DNA from: Ctena decussata
Lineage: Eukaryota; Mollusca; Bivalvia; Lucinida; Lucinidae
NCBI GenBank assembly: GCA_963989385.1
Contig: OZ022511.1
Location: 5,208,001-5,272,000 of the forward strand
Length of the DNA stretch: 64,000 nucleotides
Direction: 5' to 3'
The translations under genes and the position numbers were made by a program. The notes below the pieces were generated by a model. That model saw only the letters and a list, made by a program, of their open reading frames with translations. It was not told the DNA's origin and searched no databases. Shown here piece after piece: positions 44,445-56,625 of this stretch; position 1 is the first letter of the stretch, and the number at the start of each line of letters is the position of its first letter.

Positions 44445-47400
44445 AGCACGACTTTGCGAGAGCTTGACTTTAACAAGCGCAAGTTTAATATGGACAATAT
44501 CGGCTGGGTGAAATTAGATCAACTGCAGTGTGAAAATAAACAGTTCTCTTAAGAGTAATTCAAAGTAAAAAGATAGTCAATGATCCGAAATTAGTACAAT
44601 TAAATCCCACATTCCGCTTTTAAAACCAATAGGGAAAGAAGCACACATAGACGGAACAATTGATACATGTTCACGAAAGACACGCACGGTAAACCGAATG
44701 AGCAGCTCTTTTCCAAACAGATGGTCATTCATCTACCCTAATCAAAAACAGCATCAATATTCATTCTTATCTTTTTTTGTTTTAACTTACAAAACAAAAC
44801 AACAAAACAAAAAGCAGATTGGTTAGCAAAACAGGTGAGCAAACCGCCAACGAACATAATTAAGCAGATATAGCACTATGCAATATCAAGGAACAACAAC
44901 AGAAGTACCGCCTTGCAACAGTCAGCAAAAGATTACGGGGGTGGGGGGGGGGGGGCTTAAATATGTTTTACTGGTACCAAATATCGCCATCTGCTTCTGC
45001 AATGGTTCGAAACATTTAGTTAGCTGTTTGGTCTGCATGAAGGTTTCCTATCACATCAATGAAACGTCATCGGAAACAAACAAATCACGTATAAGAATCA
45101 GACATGAGGACTCGACGGAAATAACGTATTGCATCGCCAGAAGACTCCTGGGAAGTCAATTAATGCCACTGAAATACTGGAGCAAAAGAAGTTAGACCCC
45201 GAATAACCAAGCAACGGACAAAGCAACCTCCGGCCCAACCAACTAAACTAAGTAGCTTTATGTCGGGCCAATCATTGAGTCTGATACCTGAGCAACTGGC
45301 GTGCAATTAAAAGGGAAGCAAAATTATTAACCATTAAACCTCTAAAGTATTGCCAGAGATATGAATGAACATTTAAATAGAGGGCACTGTTACCTGGAAG
45401 TAACATGAAGTTAACCACTGTATCTGGATGTCTTATTACACCAAGTATAATAGACTTCAACGAAATAGTTTTAAACATATTGGCTTAAATGACTGGGCCA
45501 TCAAATATAGGTCACACTAACTTACAATAAGCATGAGGTCACTCACAGCGTCAGCCCACACCCATTACCCAATTATAATGCAAACCCATGAAATAGTATA
45601 AGAAATATGACGATGCAAAATCACTGCACCGTGATCTATAGGTCCCACTGACCTACAATTAGTATGAGGTGACTCACAGTGACAGCCCAGACCATGAACC
45701 CATGTATAATGTAAATCCAGGAAACGGTATTAGAAACATGAGGTATAATCACTGGACCACGAAATATAGACCCTGCTAACCTTCAATTAAGATGATATCA
45801 TTCATAGTATCAGCCCAAACCATTTAACGCAGAATGATGCAAATGCATAAAATAGTAATAGAAATTTGAGTCTAAAACACCGGACCATGCAATAGGGGTC
45901 AAACTGACCTACAAACAGTATGAGGTCACTTACACTATAAACCCAAACCATTAACCGAAGTATTAGTTTTATTGATAAAAAAGTGTCTGAAATATGAGGC
46001 AAACATACTGAACCATAGGTCACTGGGACCTACTGCTAGCTTGAGGTCAGACATCCAGTGACATTGAGTCATTATCGCAAGAAATCATGTTTGTATAACA
46101 AACAGTCTTTACGAATACGGCAAGATCACTAGACCATGAACTATAGGTCACTGTAACCTACTTTTTGCTTGGGGCAAAACATTGAGTCATACTGAGTCAT
46201 TATCCCAAGCAATCATGATCGTGCATCGGATAGTCTTCAAGATGTAAGGCAAAATCACTGGTCCATAAAATATAGGTCAATGTGTTCTTCTGTTAGTTTA
46301 AGGTAAAACTTTGGGTCATACTGAGTCATTATCACAAGTATCATGTACAAACATAAAACAGTTTTTAAGATATTAGGCAAAATCGATGGACCATGAAATA
46401 TAGGTCACTGTAACCCACTGTTAAGTTGAGATCAAACATCTGGTCATACCGAGTCATTATCAGAAGAATCATGTTTGTGCATCAAAACGTCTTCAATGTA
46501 TAAGGCAACATAACTAGACCATAAATTATTGGCCAATGTGACCTACTGTTACTTTGAGGTCAAACATCCGGCCATACTGAGTCCTGATTCCAAGCAATCT
46601 TGTTCGTGCATCAAACAGTCTTCAAGATATAAGGCAAAATCACTGGGCCATGAAATATAGGTCAATGTGATCTAGTGTTAGTTTGAGGTCAAACTTTTGG
46701 TCAGACTGAGTTATTATCACAAGCAATCATATTCGTTCATTGGACAGTTTTCAAGATAGACGGCAAAATCACTGGGCAAAAAATCACTGGGCCATGAAAT
46801 GTAGGTCACTGTGGTCTACTGTTAGTTTGAGGTCAAACATCAAGTCATACGGAGACATTGATCCCAGCACTCATGGCCGTATATCAAATAGTCTTGAAGA
46901 TATAAGACAAAATCGCTGGACCATAAAATATAGGCCACTGTGACCTACCGTAAGTTTGAGGCTAACATTTGGGTCACACAGGGTCATTATGCCAAGAACC
47001 ATGTTCATTTATCAAAATCAAACAGTCTTCAATGTACAAGGGAAACTCACTGGACCATAAAAACATCTCACTGCCAAAAATGAATCGCTTCTTTAGTTAG
47101 ATCTGCCAAAGACGTATATATGGAGCAAGTTTGAAGACTCTAGCCCTTGCGGTTATTTAGAAACTGAACTAAACGCAGCAGCTTATAATTTCTTCTATGT
47201 TCAATCTACCGTAGAATATAGGTCATGGCACGCTTTCGTCGGTGCTTTCAGAAGATCTTTCCTAGATGTATCTATAACGCAAGATTTAAAACTCTAGTCC
47301 TTGCGTTTACTAAGAAACCGAGCTAACCGCAACAGGTAAATATTTTCTTCTATGTTCAGTCAACCGTGAAATAAAGCCGAGGGCCCAATATGCATCTCTG

Positions 47401-47667
47401 CTTTAGTAGCCAAATGTCAGTCTGGCCCATGTTCCTTCTTCTGAATTTATTCTCTGCTCTTGAAGGAGCGCTTTAAGATTTTAATTTCAGTAGATCTTCC
47501 CAAGACATATATATGTTGCAAGTTTGAAGACTCTAGCCATTGCGTTTAATTAGAAACTGAGCTTAACCCAACATGTGAATATTTTCACAATGGTGCACGC
47601 GTTCACGCACGCGCACGCACACGAAGGGTATTGCATAAGCACCCATTTCGCTTCGCAAAGTCGTGCT
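44445..47667. mobile_element. 3.2-kb tandem-cored element with 15-bp perfect TIRs
   Basis: Ends AGCACGACTTTGCGA (44445-44459) and its exact inverse (47653-47667). The core from about 45490 to 47060 is a diverged tandem repeat of roughly 128 bp ('catgaaataggtcactg'-like, 'gaggtcaaacat', 'ctgagtcattatc', 'cagtcttcaagatataag'). A different repeat with 'agatcttccaagacatatatatg'-like units follows to 47570, then a GCAC/ACGC-rich tract before the right end. A SINE lies nested near the left end. No transposase is seen. Confidence 0.75.
44580..45320 (+). mobile_element. SINE-like family S, longest single copy, nested
   Basis: Runs from 'atccgaaattagtac' through 'gagcagctcttttcc', 'agaagtaccgccttgcaacag' and 'gggggcttaaatatgtttta' to 'acctgagcaactggcgtgc'. 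The far part (45050-45320) matches the inverse of 5821-6110. A run of 13 G near 44941 is part of the 'ggggggctta' landmark that has expanded. Confidence 0.65.
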
Positions 47668-48120
47668 AATAAATGATATTATGTTGAGCGCTTAGAATAA
47701 ACAAGCAGATGATGAACCTATAGTGGCAATGCTTCATTCTGACCAAGTTACTCTGGTTTCGAAAAGCTTGAATTACAGTAGAGTCGTCTGCTCTTTCGAG
47801 GACCACGCTCCAATACCAATATCATCATAGAGCTGTTACCAAAGCAACTAAGAGTTCGTCTTGGTGTAAAATGATGTCATGGAGACGTCATACAACCAAG
47901 GTACTAAGCATAACTGATGGAAATTCCATATTTGCTTTGGTAATAGCTCTATGGCGTCATCTCACTAACAATTCGAGAGGAGCTTGGCATACAGTGTATT
48001 CCATGCTCCTATCGATTTATAAGTGAGATGCTACCAGATATTCATACAATGGACTAGACTTAGTCTGATTTTATCAAACCTGTAATTCATTCTCAAATGA
48101 TTCAATTCTCTGTTACAATC
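47668..48120. other. Imperfect foldback region, no gene
   Basis: An inverted pair 'atcatagagctgttaccaaag' / 'ctttggtaatagctctatgg' (about 47822-47956) with further pairing outward marks another likely MITE at about 47780-48005. Otherwise nothing is recognised. Confidence 0.5.
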
Positions 48121-48358
48121 TGAGCCACGACACGACAAAACCAACAATATGGTTGTGCGCCCAGCGCAGACTCAGATCAGACTGGGCGTCCGCCCTGTCT
48201 GATCAGAGTCTTCACTGTCCGCATGGAGGTAGCTTAGACCCTTAGCTACCCTTTAAGCGCTTAGCGATGGGTCTGATTATACTGAGTGGATGTCCAGGCT
48301 GATCTGAGTCTGCACTGGGCGCACAACCACATTGTTGGTTTTGTCGTGTCGCGGCTCA
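48121..48358 (+). mobile_element. Palindromic MITE, family P, near-consensus copy
   Basis: Ends TGAGCCACGACACGAC and the inverse of GTCGTGTCGCGGCTCA. Central 'ggtagcttagacccttagc' matches 39427. Confidence 0.92.
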
Positions 48359-48379
48359 ATTCTATTTTCACATCGTGCT

Positions 48380-48620
48380 CTAAACAGCAAATGGGGAAGG
48401 AAAGCAATAAAGACAGCACAAAGCAACACAAGACAGGCAAAACGCCAAATGGTCAGCTCTTTTCCAGCAGATTGCCGCGACGCTATCTTAAATTATATTC
48501 AAACAAAGACAAAACTACTAAGCCACAATAGAAGCCGGTATTCGAACGTCAGTAGTAAATTATTACTGGGGGCTTAAACCGTTTTACATGCACAAAACTC
48601 TCGCCCGAGATTCTGCTGTG
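48380..48620 (+). mobile_element. SINE-like family S copy
   Basis: Landmarks in order are 'aatggtcagctcttttccagc', 'agccggtattcgaac', 'agtagtaaattattactgg' and 'gggcttaaaccgtttta'. The middle section is shorter than in the 44580 copy. A further S-like patch ('gcgggcagctaacc') is near 48730. Confidence 0.6.
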
Positions 48621-48926
48621 GTACATTACCACAAAAATTATACGAAAACGCCAAATTAAACATGTGAAGCACATAATATTATTTAACTTATTTTCTATGA
48701 TGTTACAACAAAAACAAACAGAAAGCAAAGCGGGCAGCTAACCAGGTAACCATAATGCTAGAATTACAACAAACAGTTATAAATCGATACAGAAGCACCG
48801 ATAATGGTATGAAAAACGGAAACCATGCCAAAACACTTCAAAATATAGTTGTCCAGTAGTTTCGCAACACGCGGCCTCTGATAGGTATTTACACTTTTTG
48901 CATAGAATTTACAGGAATATATATTA

Positions 48927-49535
48927 GACCGTGACATATGGATCATTATGACCAAATACTTGAATATTGCTGTTGTACTTACAGACATTAATCCTCATAC
49001 AATATTTCAAAGTGCTACAATAACAGGAACCCTAAAATCTACCTCTTACAAAAATCTTAACCTTGCAAAATTAGCCTAAGTCCGAAGTCAGTGGACCGTG
49101 ACATATGGATCATTATACCCCGGTTTTGTGGATTCCCGTTGTTCTTATAGATATATATCCTCATACAAAATTTCAAGTTGCTAAAATAGTAGAAACCCTG
49201 AAATCTACCTCTTACAAAAATCTTAACCTTGCAAAATAAGCCTAAGTCCGAAGTCAGTGGATCGTGACATATGGATCATCATAGTTACCCTGATTCTTGT
49301 GGATTCCTGTTGTACTTATAGATATATATCCTCATACAAAATTCAAGTCGCTACCGTAATAGGTACCCTGAAATCTACCTCTTACAAAAATGTTAACCTG
49401 AATCTAACAGATTCACGTATGTACGTACGTACAGACGGACGTACGGACGGACGTACGTATGCACGTAATAACGTACGCACGTACGCACAACCGAAACACT
49501 ATATGCCCCCGGCATCAAATGAGGCAGGGGCATAA
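48927..49535. mobile_element. Tandem-cored element with microsatellite and terminal hairpin (Helentron/pearl-like)
   Basis: Three units of about 167 bp start 'gaccgtgacatatggatc' at 48927, 49094 and about 49260. They are followed by an ACGT/ACGG microsatellite (49418-49488). The terminal hairpin ATGCCCC...GGGGCAT is at 49503-49533. The 5' boundary is not visible, so the left coordinate is only the first repeat unit. Confidence 0.7.
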
Positions 49536-50400
49536 AAATGATCAAAATAAATACACCAGACACACCTGAAATGCTAAATAGACTTATCCAATTTAAAAGG
49601 ATAAAAGAGTCACTGGGCTTAGATAAGAAATGTACAAAAAGATGCCTACTGAATACTTTGGAAAACAAGTGTGACAGGATAATCAAGACAACAGAGTGTG
49701 GATACACCTTTATTGTATAACAGCGTATTCTACAAAGAAGAACAGCTTTAAGGTGTATGGGTGCACCCCCATGTTTTCTCTGCCATTTCCTTCAAAGGGA
49801 GACAACATTTACGAATTCCGCTTTGCTTTCTTTTAAGATGTGACCCCCTTTGGGATGGGACAAAAATATTACAACTGGCAGAGATACTGCCCATGAAAGA
49901 CTACCCATCCATCTTAATAATAAGTTTGACTCCCTGCTGGAATCCGTAGACGATGAAGCCCAATTTCATCTTTCATCAGTCAGCTTATATATTTAGGATC
50001 TCGGTTACCATAACATTTCTTAGAAACATAAAAAAAATATACAGTGGCGTACTGTTGAAAAACAGTACGTGGTTTATTTTGAAAACAGTATGTGGTTGAT
50101 GTTTACTATTGTTTTCTGTTGTCTCAAGCACTGCAGCTGCATTATTACCCTATAGATGAATGGAAATACGAGTGTTCTCAGTAGGAAGTCACATACCAAA
50201 ATCTGTAGCTGTTATTTCTGGTAACCCTAGTAAATTGTTTAGGGAGCTTGTACTCAGCATGTGATTTGCATCAGACTTGAGACAGGTTTGCACTTGAGCA
50301 AGATCGGACTATTTACTATAGAGTTATGATCCCTTCAAGTTTCCATTGACTTACAATGGTCAGAAAATTTTCCCCAGGCTGGAAGCTTTAGTTCTCCAAT
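49536..50400. other. No gene recognised
   Basis: Mixed AT-rich sequence. A short local hairpin, 'gtactgttgaaaaacagtac', lies near 50050. Short frames at 49538-49720 and 49761-49949 have no recognisable similarity. Confidence 0.5.
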
Positions 50401-50692
50401 GAGGCCCTCCCAGGGTTGGGGTGTGTGTGTGGGGGGGGGGGGAGTCAGTGAAAATAATGCCAAAATCTTCCCAGCTCCCTTAAAATATTTTCTCGTGCCC
50501 CCTAAAATTATTTTGCCACTGCTCCCCAAAGCCAAAAACAATTTAAAAAATCACATTCTGACAGTGCTCCCCAGCTCCCGAAAACTAAGAGCTTGCTCCC
50601 TTGCTTCCTGAAAACAATTGCTAGTGCTCCACAGCTCCCTGAAAATAAATGGCCATTCTCCCCAGCTCCCCAAAACCCTTGGGAGGGCCTCT
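50401..50692. mobile_element. 292-bp foldback-ended element with pyrimidine-rich internal repeats
   Basis: Ends GAGGCCCTCCCAGGGTT and AACCCTTGGGAGGGCCTC are inverted with one-base differences. The interior carries several diverged units of the type 'gctccccagctcccgaaaa' (about 50512, 50563, 50618, 50660) and a GT/G run at 50421-50442. There is no coding capacity. Confidence 0.75.
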
Positions 50693-51681
50693 CAAATGTC
50701 TTATCCAATTATTATCATATTACAACTTTTAAGTCATTGGACAAGTACAAAGTATAGCTCTATCGGGTTGTTTACTACAAGTCGTGGTCCTTTGCATCTC
50801 GTATTGCAAAGTCATGTCTGCGTTTACAAACGCAACACAAATGATATGCATTTGACTTCAAAAAGGTCATATTTGAGGAAGTTCGAACTATTTACTGTAG
50901 AGTTATTGATACTTGAAATATCCATTGCAATTGACATGCAATGGGAATATGTTGTATGTGTTGTGGAAACTATACGATGTATATTTGTCAAGGCATTTTG
51001 TTGACATTTTTCAATACTATAAATACTATTAGAAGTAATGAAATATTTTAGCACTATCAGACTTTCAATTACAAAATTAGGGTCCCTTGATTATTCGTGC
51101 ATTACAAAAAGCCTTCCTTTATATAGAATTATATGAAACTTGCACTTAATATAGAAGTAATCAAAGCTTCTTGTGGTGATCAAATTTGGCCCTATGGAGG
51201 CTATTTTCCCCTGCTCTGTGGCCACATACATGTATATAACTCACTAAAAATTTATTTGTTTTCTGAAGCTTGTTGCAAGTGATCAGACTAATGAATGTAT
51301 CCTGTTGTGGCAAAGTATTTGTTCCATGGGGATGGCTGCCCCGGCCGTGAGGTAATAAGGAGAATAAATTGAATCAGGAATAGATTGAATTGAATAAATT
51401 GACGTGTGATATAGGTTTGCAGTGGCTGGGTATCACGCAGTCGTTTCGCGATGCTTTCTTTCTAGATTGTAAGTTTGCATATAAAGACGACGTATTTTTC
51501 TATTCCGTTTATGGATATAGATTCTTATTGTTATTCCTCTTGTAAATGAGTGACTAGATTGTTCGGACAATTAGTTTAGCCAAAAGAATACTGATAGGAT
51601 AGCAGCTGATGAGCTCAGTCCTTTCGAATTTGACAAAACTGTATTTGATGATTACCGTATATATAGGGAAACATATGCAAA

Positions 51682-51684
<3 letters not shown>

Positions 51685-51712
<28 letters not shown>
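51685..51712. repeat. T homopolymer, 28 bases
   Basis: An uninterrupted T run. It could be the reversed poly-A tail of a retroposon, but no adjacent element was recognised. Confidence 0.95.
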
Positions 51713-52881
51713 GAATTTTCGATTATGGCGTCATTCAACCCAATGTAACCGTTGGCCAAATTTCCTTTTATAATAATAGCCAAAAAGGTGCATTCGAAAA
51801 CAAATTCAAAGTTACCTATTAACCATGAAATACACAGCCTTTCCGTTGTTTGTTCATTTTATTTTCAATTGGTACTTAACATAGCGTAAATTTCCAAACG
51901 CATGGGGGATAGCCAACAACACATGAGTATAAGAGTAATAGAGACAAGTAAAGTTTGTAAAGTTTGTACATGTACAACAATTATATTGATCCAAAATATC
52001 TACAGAATCAGTACAATCTCTATCTAAATAAGTGTATCATATACAGGTGAGAATATATGTCTTCTTGTCTCAGAATGGCCCTACAGAAATAATTGTGCCC
52101 CATAATGCCTACTGCGTGTTTTAAGTTTACAACGTGGTATCAGTCAGCAGTGATACACCAATGAAGACATAACAGAAAAATTACGAAAGTCTAACATGAC
52201 GTTACTGGTTTAGTTAACCCATGTCATCATTTTTTTTTTTTTAATTTTTATTATTTTTCATAGAAATCCAATAATATCTGGCTGGGACTGGAAAACTTTG
52301 TTATTTATCTTGCAGTATCGAACGAAACTGAATCTGTATTAAGTTTGAGAACAAAGATAAAAAAAAGGCATCTTCTGGAAGCACGGGAATCAAGTACATT
52401 TGTAATTGCTTCTGAAGAGCTAAAACGGTTAAAAGTTTTGGCGAGTATATAAGAAAATCAGGCATTATTTTCTGATGAAGACTTATTTCACTTCAATTCT
52501 AATTTGGACCAGACACCAACAGCGTAATAAGACATAACTAATTATTCAGGCTTTTCTTCGTAAGTGACATTAAAGCTATTTACTGAGTTGGAATTAAACG
52601 TAATGCAAGTCTATTACGGTACTTGATTGAATTTATATTATTGGCAGTAATGGGAATTAAGAAGGCATTACACCATATAGTCCGGTTATCTTGTTCAAAG
52701 GAATGAATTTATATTGAGCTGTTTGTGTAGAAGTAATAATGGGCGGTCATTCAGGATAATGGCTACTTGATAAAAAAAATAAATACTACGTGTTTAAGGA
52801 CGAGTAAACATGACGTTGTGTTTGCCAAATTATTTTTACGTATTTTGTCGTTACTGTTACTATATAAGGATAATAGTCCGA

Positions 52882-52905
52882 TGAGCCGCGACACGACAAA
52901 AACAC
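52882..52905 (+). mobile_element. Family P MITE terminus, fragment
   Basis: TGAGCCGCGACACGACAAAA is present, but the sequence departs from the family immediately after it. It is an end-only remnant. Confidence 0.7.
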
Positions 52906-53550
52906 TTTTACTTTGTACTCGTGCATGCACGATTTGTTCGTCTCATTAAAGCAAATATGACTGGGAAAAAACATCCATTATGTGTTTGTAGCGTCAAAAT
53001 TAAGACACTTTGCACACAAGGAAAATTTCCACTAGAAACAAAATCAGCAATGACGTCTAAATATGTTCTGTTTTATTGTCTGTTTCCAAATGCGGTTACC
53101 ATAAAATAAGGAAAAAAAGAATACGAGCTGCTACACGACAAAACCAAAGGACTTCTATGCTTAAGGCGTGAGTTTTCCCCATGATTAAAATGTTATATAC
53201 GAATCACTGACTTCTGCTTTGCACTTATGACTATGGCATGTAATTTAAATGACAAATAAATTTTAAAGTGTTTGAATCTATGTAAAGAACGTTAAACATA
53301 CGTTGACGTTGACGTCATTGTTGAGATAAATTGTGAAATATCCTCTAACTGATCGTTGAAATAATGATTTATTGTATACATTTCACCCCTTTTTCTGACT
53401 TACATAACTTATATTACAGACAACACTGGATAGTTTTGACTACACGTATGTGACCTTGACCTCATTTCAAGGTCATGGTACACAATATAATCCTTGCAGA
53501 TCACAGTACCACTGTTGACCATTCTTCTTCTTTAGCTTACTGGGTATCGT

Positions 53551-53666
53551 CCCCCCCCCCCCCCCCCGGTGACCCACCTTCCCACTAATATATATTGCGT
53601 ACTTGCATCGCATAAGTCTGCTGCATGAAGGAAATGCTGGGTCACGCGGGGGGGGGGGGGGGGGGG
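53551..53666. repeat. Foldback bounded by long C and G homopolymers
   Basis: Seventeen C followed by GGTGACCCA (53551-53576), and about 60 bp later TGGGTCACGC followed by nineteen G (53638-53666). The two homopolymers are on opposite arms of one inverted repeat, so they can pair. Such runs are also assembly-prone. Confidence 0.8.
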
Positions 53667-54830
53667 AGTACTTGTATTTTAGTTACAGTGAAGCGTTCTC
53701 TTTTGGCCGTTTTGGCCGGAAGTGTAACTATGGTTTTGCATGTTTAAATGCCAGTCAGGCGTAACAAGAAGAAAATCATTGCTTTATATTGTGACATGCG
53801 TGTATTTAGCATGCATTTATGACAAAAATGTATGGAATGATTGAATGATTTCAATATTTCCATTACCTCAAAAATGAGGTATGCAAAAACCTTGAATTGA
53901 GGGTATGCAGGGTTAGACTGGATTATCTCCCCATGTCTTTGGTTCTGAATCAAATATGATCTGAATTCGTACGGTTTACATATTTGTGGAAGCTCTGCTA
54001 AGAAAAATTTGCACACTTTTTACTTTTGAAAATTCGGACCTGTCGCTCCGGTCTAATGGGGAAAATCTTCGCCTTAATCATAGAAGTCCTTGTTTCCTTT
54101 GTAAAAAAGGCATAAGTGTATAGAGATCTAGCCATTTAGATTAAATAAATTCTAAAATGAGTGTCCGTTGAAAGCAATGTCCTCACCATAAGAGTGGAAC
54201 AAACGTTTTGATTGTACTGGCGATTCTGGGTAGATTCTGTCATTGTAGCCACATAGCGACCCTAAGAACTCATCTGGTAATAGAGTTAAAGAACAGTTGG
54301 CAAGAAATAAAGGACAGATTCGATAAAAATATTATAAAACATTCATTGGGAAGCCTTTTTTGTCCGGAATTATCGTCAAACACGTAAAGTTCAATGACGG
54401 TCTGTCTAGTTTTGTGAACATACCTAATTTCGAAACTCTGATTTCAAACTTTCCAAATATATCCAATGATCTCAAAGAACCAAAAACTAATAACTTCACC
54501 ATGATAAAGAATGGGTAGACGTTTTCTGAAACACAATCGACCCAGTCTGGTCAAAGATACGCACTATTCAAATGATTAAATTTGGCTGGAATACAGTTTC
54601 ACGCACAAAACATGAACACAAATAAAAGGTTACAATACTTCAGAAATAGCCAGACTGAGACCGAATAATTTCCCGTGAGGACGAAATCTTAACAAAAATT
54701 AAATCATGAAAATGCTTTCAGTAGGTCATCCTTTGAGAACTTATTCACCTCCACCACAGCTGGTTAAGAGTGTTTTGTGGTGGCTTTTAAACGTGTTCCC
54801 GTACTTCATCTTAGTACTTATGAACTGCAG
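53667..54830. other. No gene recognised
   Basis: AT-rich sequence. The minus frame at 53744-54016 (90 codons) has no recognisable motif or splice context. Confidence 0.5.
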
Positions 54831-55131
54831 TTTATCATATAACGTCGCATCTGAGAGTTTCATAAAGCCATGCATTAAAAACGATAATCCACAAGTGGAT
54901 TAAATATGCAAATTACGTCGTAACGTTGGGCGTTGGCGTCCATAAAACGTTGCGTTTTCTAATGGCAAAATCGTGACGTTTTAGTACAAAATTTGCTTAT
55001 AAAATGCGATTTTAGTGTCATATGATAGAAAAAATCTTTCATTCGTGCTCCTGCATAGCCTCGCATCTTATCTCTTTCCCGAACTCGTTTAATAAATTCA
55101 ATAATATATGAGCACTCATGTAAGATCCTCT
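54831..55131. mobile_element. Second copy of the paired-foldback element
   Basis: Matches 21032-21330. The first foldback arms TTTATCATATAACGTCGC and GTGTCATATGATAGA are kept, followed by only the right arm of the second foldback ('catagcctcgcatcttatc' onward). The end 'gagcactcatgtaagatcc' is shared by both copies. Confidence 0.75.
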
Positions 55132-55993
55132 ATTTAGTGTCCTTAGGAGCAATTAGTCTACTCTGACAAATCTGAAATCAGCATTCCATTTCGACTAAGA
55201 AGTTATGTTTTGGAGTGATAAAACTAAACCTTTTCATAAATCGTGATTTTAACACATGTTTTGACTTTTTTGCTATAAAGACATTCAAATGAATATAACC
55301 AAAAAATCCATTATTCTAAATTGTCAGTCACAGTTTCAGATGTCCTTCTACCGATAGAATTATAAAACTTAACACTTAAACTAATGTCATTACTGTAATT
55401 GTCCTAACAGTGGAACAGTTTGTTTTTATAATGTAGTAATGCGTCCAGCAGAAGCAAATTGAATGACAAACAGAGTATATCCTAATAAGACTGCTCCTCT
55501 AGTCTGATTTGGGATTTTACAGTATGCTCAGACCTAGATGTCCCTTATTTTTAGTATTCTAGAGTAGTAGGTGTCTGAAATGACCAAACAAGATGCTACT
55601 AGCAAGATGACTCGATTTTATTTGGTCCAGGGAAGTGGAAAGAGTAAAATGTAGGGAAATATAATTTTAAACTTGGGTAACGTTTTCTACTTCCGCTTCA
55701 AAGCTTTCTTAGACACGTTGTTGTTGTTGGTGGTGGTGGTGGTGATGGTGGCGGTTGTTCCCTCCACTGTCTATACGTCCTGCTCCCCACCTTATTTATG
55801 AGTCCAAGAGCTTAGCACTGATCACTGAAAAGCTATTAACGTGCTCCCAATAAAGATGAATGTTTTCCATGCAAGGCGAAGCAGAGTCCTCTAGCGGATG
55901 ACTCAGATGTAGAAATCTATATCTGGTTCTTCTGAAGTGCAATTCAACAGGAAAGGCTGTGTGCAATGGAACCCCGTTTACACCTGGAAAGAT
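55132..55993. other. No gene recognised
   Basis: AT-rich sequence ending in a GTT/GGT microsatellite. No frame or RNA signal is recognised. Confidence 0.5.
55711..55757. repeat. GTT/GGT trinucleotide microsatellite
   Basis: GTT repeats pass into GGT repeats with a few interruptions. Confidence 0.85.
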
Positions 55994-56064
55994 TGCCGCC
56001 TCGAGCAAGGCTCGAACCCGGGACCGCTAGATCAGTAGGCTTAACTTACTGAGCTACCGGGGCT
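55994..56064 (-). mobile_element. tRNA-like SINE head with A and B boxes
   Basis: The minus strand begins AGCCCCGGTAGCTCAGTAAG, with an A-box TAGCTCAGTAAGT (56056-56044). It continues to a B-box GGTTCGAGCC (56018-56009), at tRNA-like spacing. The acceptor and T stems do not close into a tRNA fold, and the sequence runs on as 'ttgctcgaggcggcaa'. This matches tRNA-derived SINE heads common in bivalves. It is not a functional tRNA. Confidence 0.7.
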
Positions 56065-56385
56065 GAATCTTTGCTGCTTCTATAATTTATGATAACCAAG
56101 CCCAGGGAAGCTCTGTTTGGAGGCAATATGCCATGCTCCGATTACAGCTACTCCTCAGCACATTAGCTCTATTCGTAGGCTTTCTCCGAATAGAGTTCAA
56201 AGAGTAGCTGTGTTCAAAGGTAGTCCTATTTGGCACAACAATGCGCAATTTGAGCGTGTAAAACCATATCTTTTGAATTATTTTCATACCAAAACTTATA
56301 ACAACATGGTAAATCGTAAGCTGTTAACGTAATATCACGACCATACCAAAATAAGCTATATTGGCTGAAGAGTCTTACTAGTCTG

Positions 56386-56625
56386 GGCCCAGTTGTTCAA
56401 AGCATTTTAGCCTAACGAGCTCGTTAAAAGGTCAACTCGTCAAGTGTTATACGTTTTTATCACCAAATACGCTGATATTTTTTGTTGAAAAAATGTGAGA
56501 AACTTTTGCAATGCAAAAGCTTCTCACATTTTATCAACAAAAATATTGGCATATTTTAGGTATTAGCTTCTGAAATTTTAACGTCTCGTTAACTAACGAC
56601 ATCGTTAGTGATGAACAACTGGGCC
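56386..56625. mobile_element. Foldback MITE of 240 bp with GGCCCAGTTGTTCA ends, CTG duplication
   Basis: Ends GGCCCAGTTGTTCA and inverse, with inner inverted pairs ('cctaacgagctcgttaa', 'ttaacgtctcgttaac' and 'aatgtgagaa'/'ttctcacatt'). CTG is on both sides (56383-56385 and 56626-56628). The flanking 50 bp is duplicated downstream at about 56637-56690, and that copy reads 'ttccagtctgatca' with one CTG, so an empty site is available next door. Confidence 0.88.

Larger units (their letters stand above)
50693..53550. other. No gene recognised, 2.9 kb
   Basis: AT-rich sequence with long T tracts (51685-51712, about 52231-52242) and a family P MITE terminus at 52882-52905. A worn family P end may also lie at 53126 ('gctacacgacaaaacca'). 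Short frames lack recognisable motifs. Confidence 0.5.

Noticed and set aside
49393..49707. Arginine/valine/tyrosine repeat frames at the ACGT/ACGG tract
   Set aside because: They are translations of the microsatellite at the end of a mobile element.
51606..51640. CTGATGAG followed by CGAAT as another hammerhead
   Set aside because: The GAAA box is missing (GAAT) and no stem I or stem III can be formed.
55994..56064. A functional tRNA gene on the minus strand
   Set aside because: A and B boxes are present, but the acceptor and T stems do not close and the sequence continues as a SINE body.
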